22,251 nucleotides of DNA from assembly GCA_028684345.1 (NCBI GenBank), contig JAQUGB010000011.1, positions 1 through 22,251 of the forward strand, given 5' to 3'. Positions 7,017-14,947 of this stretch are shown piece after piece; positions within the stretch are counted from its first letter, which is position 1; each line of letters begins with the position of its first letter. A program made the translations under genes and the position numbers. The DNA comes from Tepidiphilus sp. GTDB lineage: Bacteria > Pseudomonadota > Gammaproteobacteria > Burkholderiales > Rhodocyclaceae. Under the pieces are notes generated by a model that saw only the letters and a list, made by a program, of their open reading frames with translations, did not search any database and was not told the origin of the DNA.

Positions 7017-7943
7017 ATGGCAGAGCCTTTTTTCCGCTCCTCCGCCCCCTCGCCCCGTCGCAGCAGGCAAGGCAGACTGGTTGCCATGATGCTTGCCGTG
7101 GGGCTGCACCTGCTGCTCCTATCCTTCATCGCTTTCTCGGTACGATGGAAAGTCGGCGAGCCCTCGCCCTTGCTCGTCGATCTCGTGGCCGCACCACAGG
7201 CCGCCCACACACAGCTCGCCAAAAGTCCGGAACCCACCCCGGGTCCTCAGCCGGCACCCAAGCCCGAGCCCAAACCGGAACCCGCTCCACCCAAACCGGA
7301 ACCTCGTCCGGAGCCCCCCAAGCCCCTGCCGGAACCGAAACCCGAGCCCAAACCGGAACCGCCCAAGCCCGAGCCGCCCAAAGCCGAACCCAAGCCCTCC
7401 GCGCCGGAGAAACCCGACATCGCGCTCAAGGAAGAGGCGAAAAAACCCGAACCCAAGAAAGAACCGCCCAAGAAAGAACCGAAGAAAGAGCCGCCCAAAC
7501 CGGAAAAAGAGCCCCCCAAGCCCGAGCCGAAGAAGCCCGAACCGAAGAAGGAACTGCCGCTCGACGACTTCGCCAAGCTCGCCGAGGCGCGCTTGCGCCA
7601 GCAAAGCCCCAACGCGCCAGCGCAGACTCCGAGCACCGGTGGCGCCCCCAGTGGCCCGTCGGAGCAGGCCCGCGCCACCTACATCGACCAGATCCGCGCC
7701 AAGGTGCGGGGCAACATCGTCGTTCCACCGGGCGTGCAAGGAAACCCGGAAGCGGTATTCATCGTCGACCAGCTGCCGGACGGGACGGTCATCAACGTCC
7801 GCCTGGTACAATCCTCCGGCAATCCGGCGCTCGACGCCGCCCTCGAGCGCGCGATCCGGCGCTCCAGCCCCCTGCCGCTACCCGAAGACAAGCGACTCTT
7901 CGAGCGCACCCTCACTCTCAAGCTGCGGCCATTGGCGCAATGA
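7017..7943 (+). CDS. tolA: TolA, TonB-like energy transducer of the Tol-Pal system
   Basis: Spans the periplasm from the TolQR motor to Pal/TolB. It is 308 aa in three parts: a basic cytoplasmic tip and transmembrane helix (about 21-43), a spacer of Pro/Glu/Lys repeats (about 71-180), and a C-terminal TonB/TolA domain (about 218-306: TYIDQIRAKVRGNIVVPP, PDGTVINVRLVQSSGNPALD). The helix has H31, matching the functional His of TolA/TonB, but the Ser four residues before it (SxxxH) is Ala27 here. The spacer is proline-rich, as in TonB, instead of the Ala/Lys helix of enterobacterial TolA. Context, not the spacer, makes this TolA. The ATG at 7017 lies 7 bp after tolR; the longer upstream frame overlaps tolR. 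Confidence 0.95.
   Translation: MAEPFFRSSAPSPRRSRQGRLVAMMLAVGLHLLLLSFIAFSVRWKVGEPSPLLVDLVAAPQAAHTQLAKSPEPTPGPQPAPKPEPKPEPAPPKPEPRPEPPKPLPEPKPEPKPEPPKPEPPKAEPKPSAPEKPDIALKEEAKKPEPKKEPPKKEPKKEPPKPEKEPPKPEPKKPEPKKELPLDDFAKLAEARLRQQSPNAPAQTPSTGGAPSGPSEQARATYIDQIRAKVRGNIVVPPGVQGNPEAVFIVDQLPDGTVINVRLVQSSGNPALDAALERAIRRSSPLPLPEDKRLFERTLTLKLRPLAQ
7227..7553 (+). repeat. Pro-Glu-Pro-Lys repeat tract inside tolA
   Basis: About 109 codons of degenerate repeats, first (K/R/A)PEP-type units and then KKEPPKKEP-type units (residues about 71-180). At the DNA level, short units of the form CCCAAGCCCGAG and CCGAAACCC recur in both orders. This encodes an extended polyproline-like, strongly charged spacer across the periplasm. 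Such tracts change length by slippage, so the exact count may vary among strains. Confidence 0.85.
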
Positions 7944-7975
7944 GCACGTGAATGCGTTGCCAGCAAAGGGAATTT

Positions 7976-9307
7976 GTGCAAAACTTGCCGCTTCACATCT
8001 TGCGGATGATCGCGATGCGGGGATTCGCTCATCACCTCTTCCACTGGCGTCTAGTCGTCACGCTGCTGCTCGCCACCTGCGCGGCGCTGCCTGCACGGGC
8101 GCAGCTGACCGTCGAAATCACCGGTGCCGGCGGTCAACGCATTCCCATCGCCATCCCCTATTTGGCCGGTGAAGAACTCTTGCCGACCCCGATTTCCCAG
8201 ATCGTCGGTCAGGATCTCGCCAAGAGCGGCATCTTCCAGTTGGTCGATGTCGGCCTCCTACGGCTGCCCGAGGATCAGATCCCAGATTATGCCAACCTCG
8301 CCGTGCGCGGCGCCGATGCCGTGCTCGCCGGTAGCGCTACCGTCCTGGGCGCGGGTCAATACGAGGTGCGGGTGCGGGTATTCGACACGCGGCGCCAGGT
8401 CGATCTCGGCGGCATCCTTTACCGCTTCACCCCCTCGCAAACCCGGGCCACCGCGCACCGCATCGCCGACTTCGTCTATGAAAAGCTCACCGGAATCCCC
8501 GGCTACTTCGCCTCACGGCTCGCCTACGTCGTCAAACAAGGGAATCGATACGAACTTCGCATCAGCGAGGCCGACGGCAGCAACTCGGTCCCGGCGCTCA
8601 TCTCGCAGGAACCAATCATCTCGCCGGCCTGGAGCCCTGACGGCACCAAGGTGGCCTACGTCTCGTTCGAGGCGAAGAAGCCGATCGTATACGTGCATGA
8701 GCTCGCCACCGGCCAGCGCCGCGTGGTAGCCAATTTCAAGGGCTCGAACTCCGCACCGGCCTTTTCACCCGATGGGCAGAGCATCGCGCTCGCGCTCACC
8801 CGCGACGGCATCTCACAGATCTACCTCATCCCGGTCTCCGGCGGCGGGCCGGTACGCCTGTCGCGCAGCAGCGCCATCGACACCGAGCCGGTCTTCTCCC
8901 CCGACGGTCGCCATCTCTATTTCACCTCCGACCGCGGTGGCTCGCCCCAGATCTACCGCATGCCGGCGAGCGGCGGCGCGGCCGAGCGAATCACTTTCGA
9001 GGGAGAATACAACGTCAGCCCCGACGTCTCGCCCGACGGCAAGCTCCTCACCTTCGTCACGCGCAACCAAGGGCGTTATCAGGTGGCGCTCCTCGACCTG
9101 CAAACGCGCCAGCAGCTCATCCTCTCCGATTCCACGCGCGACGAATCGCCTTCGTTCGCGCCCAACGGACGCATGATCGTCTATGCTTCAGAATTCGGCG
9201 GACGAGGATCCCTCTTCGCCGTCTCGACCGATGGCAAAGTTCGCCTTCGCCTCTCGGCCGAGGGAGCCGACGTGCGGGAACCGGCCTGGGGGCCGCTACC
9301 GCGCTGA
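7976..9307 (+). CDS. tolB: TolB, periplasmic beta-propeller of the Tol-Pal system
   Basis: Periplasmic protein that binds Pal and is released by TolA. From the GTG at 7976 it is 443 aa. A signal peptide ends with TLLLATCAALPARA, followed by mature QLTVEITGAGGQ. The N-terminal domain covers roughly the next 130 residues. A six-bladed propeller follows, marked by repeated SPDG blades: SPDGTKVAYVSFE, SPDGQSIALAL, SPDGRHLYFTSDRGG, SPDGKLLTFVT and APNGRMIVYAS. The start is uncertain. The GTG at 7976 has AAAGGG at good spacing, the ATG at 7952 sits 8 bp after tolA, and the ATGs at 8006 and 8015 would give a more typical signal-peptide length. Confidence 0.95.
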   Translation: MQNLPLHILRMIAMRGFAHHLFHWRLVVTLLLATCAALPARAQLTVEITGAGGQRIPIAIPYLAGEELLPTPISQIVGQDLAKSGIFQLVDVGLLRLPEDQIPDYANLAVRGADAVLAGSATVLGAGQYEVRVRVFDTRRQVDLGGILYRFTPSQTRATAHRIADFVYEKLTGIPGYFASRLAYVVKQGNRYELRISEADGSNSVPALISQEPIISPAWSPDGTKVAYVSFEAKKPIVYVHELATGQRRVVANFKGSNSAPAFSPDGQSIALALTRDGISQIYLIPVSGGGPVRLSRSSAIDTEPVFSPDGRHLYFTSDRGGSPQIYRMPASGGAAERITFEGEYNVSPDVSPDGKLLTFVTRNQGRYQVALLDLQTRQQLILSDSTRDESPSFAPNGRMIVYASEFGGRGSLFAVSTDGKVRLRLSAEGADVREPAWGPLPR

Positions 9308-9359
9308 GGTCCTTTGTGTTCGTTCCCTTTTCAATCATTGCACAGGAACCGTGAAACAA

Positions 9360-9884
9360 ATGAAAAAACTACTCACTCCCGCGGTCTTTTGTCTCGGGAT
9401 CATCCTTTCGGCCTGTTCCTCGACCGGCACCGTGGAAGAAGGCACGGGAAGCGTCGAAGACCGCAACGTCGGCGCCGTGACCACGGTGACGCCGACCTCC
9501 CCACGCAGCGCCGCACTGGCCGCCCTGCGCGACCCCAACAGCCCCCTGTCCAAGCGCAGCATCTACTTCGACTTCGACAGCTACGTCGTCAAGCCGGAGT
9601 TCCAGTCGCTGGTGCAGGCCCATGGTCGCTTCCTCGCGCAAAACCCGGATTTCAAAGTCCTGATCCAGGGCAACGCCGACGAGCGCGGTAGCCGTGAGTA
9701 CAACTTGGCGCTGGGTCAAAAACGCGCCGAGGCGGTCAAGAACGCACTCCTGACCTTCGGTGCGCGCGAAGATCAGGTCGAAGCGGTGAGCCTGGGCGAG
9801 GAGAAGCCCATCTGCACCGATCGCACCGAAGAATGCTACGCGCAAAACCGCCGTGCCGACATTCTATATTCGGGTGAATTTTGA
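9360..9884 (+). CDS. pal: Pal, peptidoglycan-associated outer-membrane lipoprotein
   Basis: Outer-membrane lipoprotein that anchors the membrane to peptidoglycan and interacts with TolB and TolA. It is 174 aa. The signal peptide has a lipobox LSAC with the lipidated Cys at position 19, followed by a Ser/Thr/Gly/Glu-rich linker. The OmpA-like domain runs from about residue 70 (IYFDFDSYVVKPEF) through GNADERGSREYN, which binds diaminopimelate, to QNRRADILYSGEF. The ATG at 9360 is preferred for the classic MKKLL start. The in-frame GTG at 9351 lies closer to AGGA and cannot be excluded. A 52-bp gap from tolB shows no convincing promoter. Confidence 0.97.
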   Translation: MKKLLTPAVFCLGIILSACSSTGTVEEGTGSVEDRNVGAVTTVTPTSPRSAALAALRDPNSPLSKRSIYFDFDSYVVKPEFQSLVQAHGRFLAQNPDFKVLIQGNADERGSREYNLALGQKRAEAVKNALLTFGAREDQVEAVSLGEEKPICTDRTEECYAQNRRADILYSGEF

Positions 9885-9898
9885 CGGAGGCGCGTTCG

Positions 9899-10663
9899 AT
9901 GCCCAAGCCCCCTGTCTGGCCGCTCTACGTCCTTATCGCCTCGGCAGCTTTTTGCCGTCCGGCATTCGCGATCTTCTCCGACGATCAGGCGCGGCAGGGG
10001 GTGGCCGAGTTACGCCAACAGGTGCAGACCCTCGGTGAGCGCGTCGACAACCTGGCGCGCGCGCAAGTTACCCAGAGCAACGACCTCGAGCGCTTGCGTG
10101 AAGAGATGCGCCGCCTCACCGGACGCATCGAAGAGCTGCAATACAAACTCGAACAGATCGAGAAACGGCAGAGGGATTTTTATCTCGATCTCGATGCCCG
10201 TCTCACGGCCCTGGGTGCCGGCGCCACGGGATCGGCGGCGCCCGCCGCCACCTCGCCGGCCCAGCCCACCACCCAAGGCGCCCCCGCCTCGTCTGGCAAT
10301 GCGAAAGCCGATTTCGATGCAGCCCTCGGAAAACTCCAGTCGAGGGACGCCAAAGGGGCGCTTGCGGCATTCCAGGACTTCCTGCGCCAACATCCCAACG
10401 ATGCGCAGATTCCTCAAGCACATTTCTGGGCCGGCACGGCTGCTTTACAGCTCAAGGAATACGAGACCGCACGCCGCCATTTCGCCCGCGTGGTGTTCGA
10501 TCACCCCAAACACGAGCTCGCCCCAGACGCCATGCTGGGGCTAGCCAATGCTCTGCAAGGCATGGGCGATGAAGTCGGCTCCATCGACATGCTCAAGCGT
10601 CTCGTGGAACGTCATCCCAATACCCCGGCGGGTCAAGTTGCCCGCCAACGTCTGGGGCGATGA
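9899..10663 (+). CDS. cpoB: CpoB (YbgF), periplasmic coordinator of division and Tol-Pal
   Basis: Last gene of the tol-pal cluster. In E. coli, CpoB links peptidoglycan synthesis by PBP1B with Tol-driven constriction. It is 254 aa. A signal peptide is cleaved after about residue 24 (RPAFA). An N-terminal coiled coil (about 30-100, ELRQQVQTLGERVDNL and later REEMRRLTGRIEELQ) forms the trimerisation region. An Ala/Pro/Thr linker and a C-terminal TPR domain (about 137-254, HFWAGTAALQLKEYETARRHF) follow. The ATG at 9899 has GGAGG eight bases upstream; the earlier in-frame TTG at 9881 overlaps pal and would spoil the signal peptide. The stop overlaps the queE start (ATGA). Confidence 0.95.
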   Translation: MPKPPVWPLYVLIASAAFCRPAFAIFSDDQARQGVAELRQQVQTLGERVDNLARAQVTQSNDLERLREEMRRLTGRIEELQYKLEQIEKRQRDFYLDLDARLTALGAGATGSAAPAATSPAQPTTQGAPASSGNAKADFDAALGKLQSRDAKGALAAFQDFLRQHPNDAQIPQAHFWAGTAALQLKEYETARRHFARVVFDHPKHELAPDAMLGLANALQGMGDEVGSIDMLKRLVERHPNTPAGQVARQRLGR

Positions 10664-11310
10664 AAACGCGAGATCGTCTGCGGGTCAGCGAGATCTTCGC
10701 CTCCATTCAGGGAGAATCGACGACGGTGGGCGTGCCTACCGTCTTCGTGCGCCTCACCGGCTGTCCTCTACGCTGCCATTGGTGCGACACGACCTACGCC
10801 TTCAGCGGCGGCGATCGTCTCTCGATCGACGAAATCCTCGAGCGGGTGGGCGCCCTGGGGCTATCCGAAGTCTGCGTCACCGGCGGAGAGCCTCTGGCAC
10901 AGCCGGCCTGCCACGAGCTGCTCACGGCGCTACTCGATGCGGGGCATCGCGTCTCGCTCGAGACGAGCGGGGCGATCTCCATCGTCGGACTCGACCCCCG
11001 CGTGCGCTGCGTGATGGATCTCAAAGCCCCCGGTTCGGGCGAAGCCGACAAGAACCTGTGGGACAACCTCCAACACCTGCGCGCGCACGACGAGGTGAAG
11101 TTCGTGCTCGCCGACCGCACCGACTATGAGTGGGCCAAGGATGTGCTCGAGCGCCACGGGCTCGCCCGCCGTGCCACCGTGCTCTTCTCACCGGTAGCCG
11201 GGTCGCTGCCGCCCGCGCTTCTGGCCGAGTGGATCCTGGCCGACCGCCTGCCGGTGCGTTTCCAGCTGCAATTGCACAAAATTCTTTGGGGCGACACGCG
11301 CGGCAAGTAA
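10660..11310 (+). CDS. queE: 7-carboxy-7-deazaguanine synthase QueE
   Basis: Radical-SAM enzyme that rearranges 6-carboxytetrahydropterin to 7-carboxy-7-deazaguanine, on the path to preQ0 and queuosine. It is 216 aa. FASIQGES is the conserved N-terminal start. The cluster-binding cysteines are C35, C39 and C42 in GCPLRCHWCDT (CxxxCxxC spacing). VCVTGGEPLAQPA is the SAM-binding GGE motif. The protein ends with LQLHKILWGD, shared by Gram-negative QueE. The start overlaps the cpoB stop, so it is translationally coupled to the tol-pal operon, and queC follows after 40 bp. Confidence 0.96.
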   Translation: MKTRDRLRVSEIFASIQGESTTVGVPTVFVRLTGCPLRCHWCDTTYAFSGGDRLSIDEILERVGALGLSEVCVTGGEPLAQPACHELLTALLDAGHRVSLETSGAISIVGLDPRVRCVMDLKAPGSGEADKNLWDNLQHLRAHDEVKFVLADRTDYEWAKDVLERHGLARRATVLFSPVAGSLPPALLAEWILADRLPVRFQLQLHKILWGDTRGK

Positions 11311-11350
11311 CGCCTCATCGCCCATCGCCTCTTGAGCGAGGACCCCTGTG

Positions 11351-12034
11351 ATGAATGATGTCCCCTCCCGCAACGCCGTGGTGCTGCTCTCCGGCGGGCT
11401 CGACTCGAGCACGGTGCTCGCCATCGCCCGCACCGAAGGCTTTCGTCCCTATGCCCTGTCGGTGGCCTACGGCCAGCGGCACGACGCGGAACTCGCGGCC
11501 GCGGCGCGCGTGGCCCAAGCATTGGGCGCCGTCGAGCACCGCGTCGCCCGGGTCGATCTGGGCGTATTTGGCGGCTCGGCGCTCACGGATGCGGCGATCG
11601 CCGTGCCCGAGACACCGAGCGAAGGCATTCCCGTCACTTATGTGCCAGCGCGCAACACCGTGCTCCTGTCGGTGGCGCTCGCCTGGGCCGAGGTGATCGG
11701 GGCTTACGACATCTTCATTGGGGTCAATGCCGTGGACTATTCCGGCTATCCCGACTGTCGGCCGGAATTCATCGCCGCCTTCGAGGCACTGGCCAACGTC
11801 GCCACCAAGGCCGGGGTCGAAGGGGCGCGTTTTCGCGTCCACACCCCGCTCATGCGGCTCTCGAAAGCCGAGATCATCCGCCGCGGGCTGGAACTCGGCG
11901 TGGATTATTCCCTCACCGTTTCCTGCTACCAAGCCGATGAAGCGGGGCGTGCCTGCGGCCGCTGCGATGCCTGCCGGCTGCGCGCCCAAGGGTTCGCCAA
12001 AGCGGGGGTCCCGGATCCGACCCCTTATCGCTAA
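11351..12034 (+). CDS. queC: 7-cyano-7-deazaguanine synthase QueC
   Basis: ATP-dependent enzyme converting 7-carboxy-7-deazaguanine to preQ0. It is 227 aa. The PP-loop SGGLDSS (14-20) binds ATP. YGQRHDAELAAA, VPARNTVLLSVALAWAE and GVNAVDYSGYPDCRPEFI are conserved family blocks. Zinc ligands are C192, C202, C205 and C208. The ATG at 11351 is preceded in frame by a GTG (11348); GAGGA lies about nine bases before the ATG. queD and queF are not in the window. This is probably the last gene of the tol-pal transcript, although no hairpin terminator is evident in the 74 bp that follow. Confidence 0.97.
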   Translation: MNDVPSRNAVVLLSGGLDSSTVLAIARTEGFRPYALSVAYGQRHDAELAAAARVAQALGAVEHRVARVDLGVFGGSALTDAAIAVPETPSEGIPVTYVPARNTVLLSVALAWAEVIGAYDIFIGVNAVDYSGYPDCRPEFIAAFEALANVATKAGVEGARFRVHTPLMRLSKAEIIRRGLELGVDYSLTVSCYQADEAGRACGRCDACRLRAQGFAKAGVPDPTPYR

Positions 12035-12108
12035 GGACACGGTCGTTGCTTGGCAAACACGCGGCGATCGTCGTAGCATTGACACCAAACCGCACGGTCT
12101 AGCGCACG

Positions 12109-14184
12109 ATGGCCCGTACTCCTACTCCACCGGAACTGCCCACTGCTTCCAGCCTCGTCGGTCCCGGCGATCGGCGCCGGCTCGACCTGCTGCTCGCCGG
12201 GCTCGACCTACTCGACCAGGCGATCGCTGTATTCGATGCCACCCCCAAACTCGTGGCCTGGAACCGGGCCATGCAGCGTCTGCTCGATTTCCCCGAAAAC
12301 CTCGTCCATGAAGGCACGCCTTTCGAAGCCTTCGCCCGTTTCAACGCCGAGCGCGGCGAATACGGCGAGGGCGACATCGAGCGCCTGGTGGCCGAACGGG
12401 TGATGGCCGCACGCGCATTCCAGCCGCACTACTTCGAGCGAGTGCGCCCCAACGGGCGCATCCTGGCGGTACGCGGCGTGCCCATCCCCAACCTCGGGTT
12501 CGTGTCGCTGTGGACCGACATCACCGAGCAGCGGCGCTACGAGCGCCTCATCGAGGAGCAGAACCAGACCTTGGAAGCCCGGGTAGCCGAGCGCACGGCG
12601 GCGCTCGCGCGGGCCAACGAAGAGCTGCGCGCCGCCCAGGTTGAACTCGATCAGACCGCCGAGGCCTTGCGCCGCTCCGAAGAGCGTCTGCGACTCATCC
12701 TCGACTCGATCCCGGCCATGGTGGCCTATCTGGATGCCGACGAGCGCTACCGTTTCGCCAACCGGGTCTACGCCGAATGGTTCGGTCTCGAACAGGACGA
12801 GATCGTGGGCCGCCCTGTGGCCGAAATCACCGGACCCGACACCTACACCCAGATCGCGGCCCACTTGACCCGCGCCCACGCCGGCAAGACCGTCAGCTAC
12901 GAATACGCCCGCCGCAACGCCCAGGGCCGGCTAGTCCATGCCCGTAGCACCGTCGTGCCTGAATGCGACGAGCATGGCGCGGTCGTGGGTTTCTTCGTGC
13001 TCTCGATCGACATCACCGAGCAGAAAGCACATCAGAACGCCCTCATCCAGGCGCAGAAGATGGAAGCGATCGGGCAGCTCACGGGCGGGGTCGCACACGA
13101 TTTCAACAACCTGCTCACCACCCTCATCGGCAACCTCGAAGGGCTCAAGCGCTATCTCGGCGATTCCAGCGCCGTACGCGAATACCTGGAACCGGCCCTC
13201 GCGGCGAGCACCCGGGGCGTGGCGCTCATCCGCCGCCTGCTCACCTTCGCACGCTCGCAGCCGCTCGCACCGCAGGCGGTCGAAGTCGGAGAGCTGGTAC
13301 GCTCCATGGGCGTGATCCTCGAGCGCACCCTGGGGGAGACCATCGCCATCGTGCTCGACCTCCCCGCGGCCCCTCTTTACGCCTACGCTGACGCGCATCA
13401 GCTCGAGAATGCGCTCCTCAATCTCGCCCTGAACGCCCGCGACGCCATGGCCGAGCGCGGCGGCACACTGACGATCCGCGTCCGCCCCTGGCACCGCGAT
13501 GAAGGCGTGGCCTCCGACATCCCCGTCGGCGACTATGTGCGCTTCGACGTCAGCGACACGGGATGCGGGATGGCCCCAGAGCAATTGACCCGTGTCTTCG
13601 AGCCGTTCTACACCACCAAGCCGTTCGGCCAGGGGAGCGGCCTGGGGCTGGCGATGGTCTATGGCTTCGTACGTCAGTCCGGCGGCGACATCCAGGTACG
13701 CAGCGAACCCGGCCGCGGCACGACCTTCTCCTTTGCCCTGCCCCTGGCACCGGCAGCGGCCGACGTTCGCGGAGCAAACCGAGAGGAAGAGGCCGAGACC
13801 CCGCCTTCTCCTCCCCGCATGGTGTTGCTGGTGGAAGACGAACTGCCGGTACGCCACGTCCTGCGCCAGCAGCTCATGGCGTTGGGACACACCGTGCTGG
13901 AAGCGGCCAACGCACATGAAGCATTGGAGCTGCTCGAGCACGTCGAGGAAATCGAACTCCTCGTCACCGATGCCGTCATGCCGGGCGAGCTCGACGGGCG
14001 CCGTCTCATCGCCCGTGCTCGTATGCTACGATCGGCACTGCCTACCGTGCTGGTCACGGGCTATGCCCACGACGATGGCCCCCCGGTGGATGGCTACATC
14101 GTCCTGCCCAAACCCTGTACCCAGGCCCAACTCTCCCGGGCGCTCGTCGCCGCCCAGCGCCTCGCCGCAGGAATACCCCGATGA
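12109..14184 (+). CDS. Soluble PAS-PAS hybrid sensor histidine kinase with C-terminal receiver
   Basis: A 691-aa kinase with no transmembrane segment, so a cytoplasmic sensor. A PAS-like domain occupies about 22-140 and contains a WNRAMQRLLDFPE segment, ending in LWTDITEQRRYE. A coiled coil (about 142-190, ARVAERTAALARANEEL) leads to a second PAS (about 191-305, SIPAMVAYLDADERYRFAN), ending in SIDITEQKAHQ. The dimerisation/phosphoacceptor helix has H330 in GGVAHDFNNLL. The ATPase domain shows QLENALLNLALNARD (N box), DTGCGM and GSGLGLAMVYGF. The receiver (about 571-685) has D621 in TDAVMPG. No HPt domain is present, so the receiver may gate or drain phosphate. The signal is unknown. The stop overlaps the regulator start, so they probably act as a pair. 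Confidence 0.9.
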   Translation: MARTPTPPELPTASSLVGPGDRRRLDLLLAGLDLLDQAIAVFDATPKLVAWNRAMQRLLDFPENLVHEGTPFEAFARFNAERGEYGEGDIERLVAERVMAARAFQPHYFERVRPNGRILAVRGVPIPNLGFVSLWTDITEQRRYERLIEEQNQTLEARVAERTAALARANEELRAAQVELDQTAEALRRSEERLRLILDSIPAMVAYLDADERYRFANRVYAEWFGLEQDEIVGRPVAEITGPDTYTQIAAHLTRAHAGKTVSYEYARRNAQGRLVHARSTVVPECDEHGAVVGFFVLSIDITEQKAHQNALIQAQKMEAIGQLTGGVAHDFNNLLTTLIGNLEGLKRYLGDSSAVREYLEPALAASTRGVALIRRLLTFARSQPLAPQAVEVGELVRSMGVILERTLGETIAIVLDLPAAPLYAYADAHQLENALLNLALNARDAMAERGGTLTIRVRPWHRDEGVASDIPVGDYVRFDVSDTGCGMAPEQLTRVFEPFYTTKPFGQGSGLGLAMVYGFVRQSGGDIQVRSEPGRGTTFSFALPLAPAAADVRGANREEEAETPPSPPRMVLLVEDELPVRHVLRQQLMALGHTVLEAANAHEALELLEHVEEIELLVTDAVMPGELDGRRLIARARMLRSALPTVLVTGYAHDDGPPVDGYIVLPKPCTQAQLSRALVAAQRLAAGIPR

Positions 14185-14894
14185 ACGCTCCCGACGCCCA
14201 TCTGCTCGTCGTCGAAGACGACCCCGACGTCGCCCGTCTCATCTGCCGCAGCCTGGGCGAATTCGGCTTCGCCTGCGACGTGGCCGCGAGCGGCCGCGCC
14301 GCGCTCGAAGCCGTGCGCACCCGCACGCCGGAGCTGGCGATCGTCGATCTGGGACTACCGGACATGGACGGCCTGGCGCTGATCGCCGAGATGCAGCGCC
14401 TGCACCCCTGCGCCGTGCTGATCCTCACCGGCCGCGCGGGCGTGGCCGATCGCGTGCTGGGGCTGGAGCTGGGGGCGGACGACTATCTCGTCAAACCCTT
14501 CGAGCCGCGCGAGCTGGTGGCCCGGGTGCGCTCCATCCTGCGCCGCTACCAGAAGACCGCCGCCCCTTCCGCCGCAACGGAAGGGGGCTGCGCGCATTTC
14601 GCCGGCTGGCGCTACGATCCGGCGAGCCACACCCTCACCGATCCGGAAGGCGGCAGCACGCGGCTCTCCACCGCCGAAGCGCAGCTGCTGATGCTCTTCC
14701 TCGCCCATCCCAACCGCATCCTCTCGCGCGAACGCCTCGTGGGAGACCGTCCCGTCGAATCGTACGATCGCAGCATCGACGTGCGCATCTCCCGTCTGCG
14801 GCGCAAGCTGCGTGACGATCCGCACGACCCGCGCCTCATCAAGACGGTCTATGGCACGGGCTATCTCTTCGCCGCCCCCGTGCGATGGGAGTAG
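14181..14894 (+). CDS. OmpR/PhoB-type response regulator
   Basis: DNA-binding output protein of 237 aa. The receiver domain (about 7-120) has acidic residues E12, D13 and D14 and the phosphoacceptor D56 in AIVDLGLPD, with the conserved LTGRA and K in LVKPFEPRELVARV. The C-terminal winged helix (about 145-235) contains LSTAEAQLLMLFLAHP, ILSRERLVGD, SYDRSIDVRISRLRRKL and the wing KTVYGTGYLFAAPV. It overlaps the hybrid kinase gene by 4 bp, so it is the likely target of H330. The stop codon lies inside the first copy of a 13-bp direct repeat. The target promoters cannot be inferred. Confidence 0.95.
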   Translation: MNAPDAHLLVVEDDPDVARLICRSLGEFGFACDVAASGRAALEAVRTRTPELAIVDLGLPDMDGLALIAEMQRLHPCAVLILTGRAGVADRVLGLELGADDYLVKPFEPRELVARVRSILRRYQKTAAPSAATEGGCAHFAGWRYDPASHTLTDPEGGSTRLSTAEAQLLMLFLAHPNRILSRERLVGDRPVESYDRSIDVRISRLRRKLRDDPHDPRLIKTVYGTGYLFAAPVRWE

Positions 14895-14914
14895 AATCCG
14901 CTGGGAGTAGAATC
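14886..14914 (+). repeat. 13-bp direct repeat at the response-regulator stop, with two -10-like hexamers
   Basis: TGGGAGTAGAATC occurs at 14886-14898 and again at 14902-14914, a 16-bp period. Each copy holds TAGAAT, a good match to a -10 box, and an eight-T run follows at 14916. The first copy contains the regulator's stop codon. No -35 hexamer fits either copy at 16-18 bp. It may be a regulator-binding repeat or a promoter for the downstream VOC gene, or only a small duplication. Confidence 0.5.
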
Positions 14915-14947
14915 ATTTTTTTTCTTCCCTGCGACCGAATCCATACC

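Noticed and set aside
7227..7553. The regular repeats in tolA as a CRISPR-like or minisatellite locus
   Set aside because: Units are short, degenerate and in frame with the TolA spacer; there are no spacers of constant length.
7119..7811. Antisense frames with Gly/Leu/Phe repeats opposite tolA
   Set aside because: They are mirror translations of the Pro/Glu/Lys repeat tract in tolA and have no independent support.
9308..9359. A separate promoter for pal in the tolB-pal gap
   Set aside because: TTGTGT is present, but no -10 match lies at a proper distance; read-through from tolB is the simpler explanation.
12079..12107. A consensus-like TTGACA before the hybrid kinase gene
   Set aside because: No -10-like hexamer occurs 15-19 bp downstream (sequence there is GCGCAC-like), so it is not supported as a promoter.
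14915..14930. An eight-T run after the response-regulator gene as an intrinsic terminator
   Set aside because: No GC-rich hairpin precedes the T-run; the upstream sequence is a direct repeat, not an inverted one.
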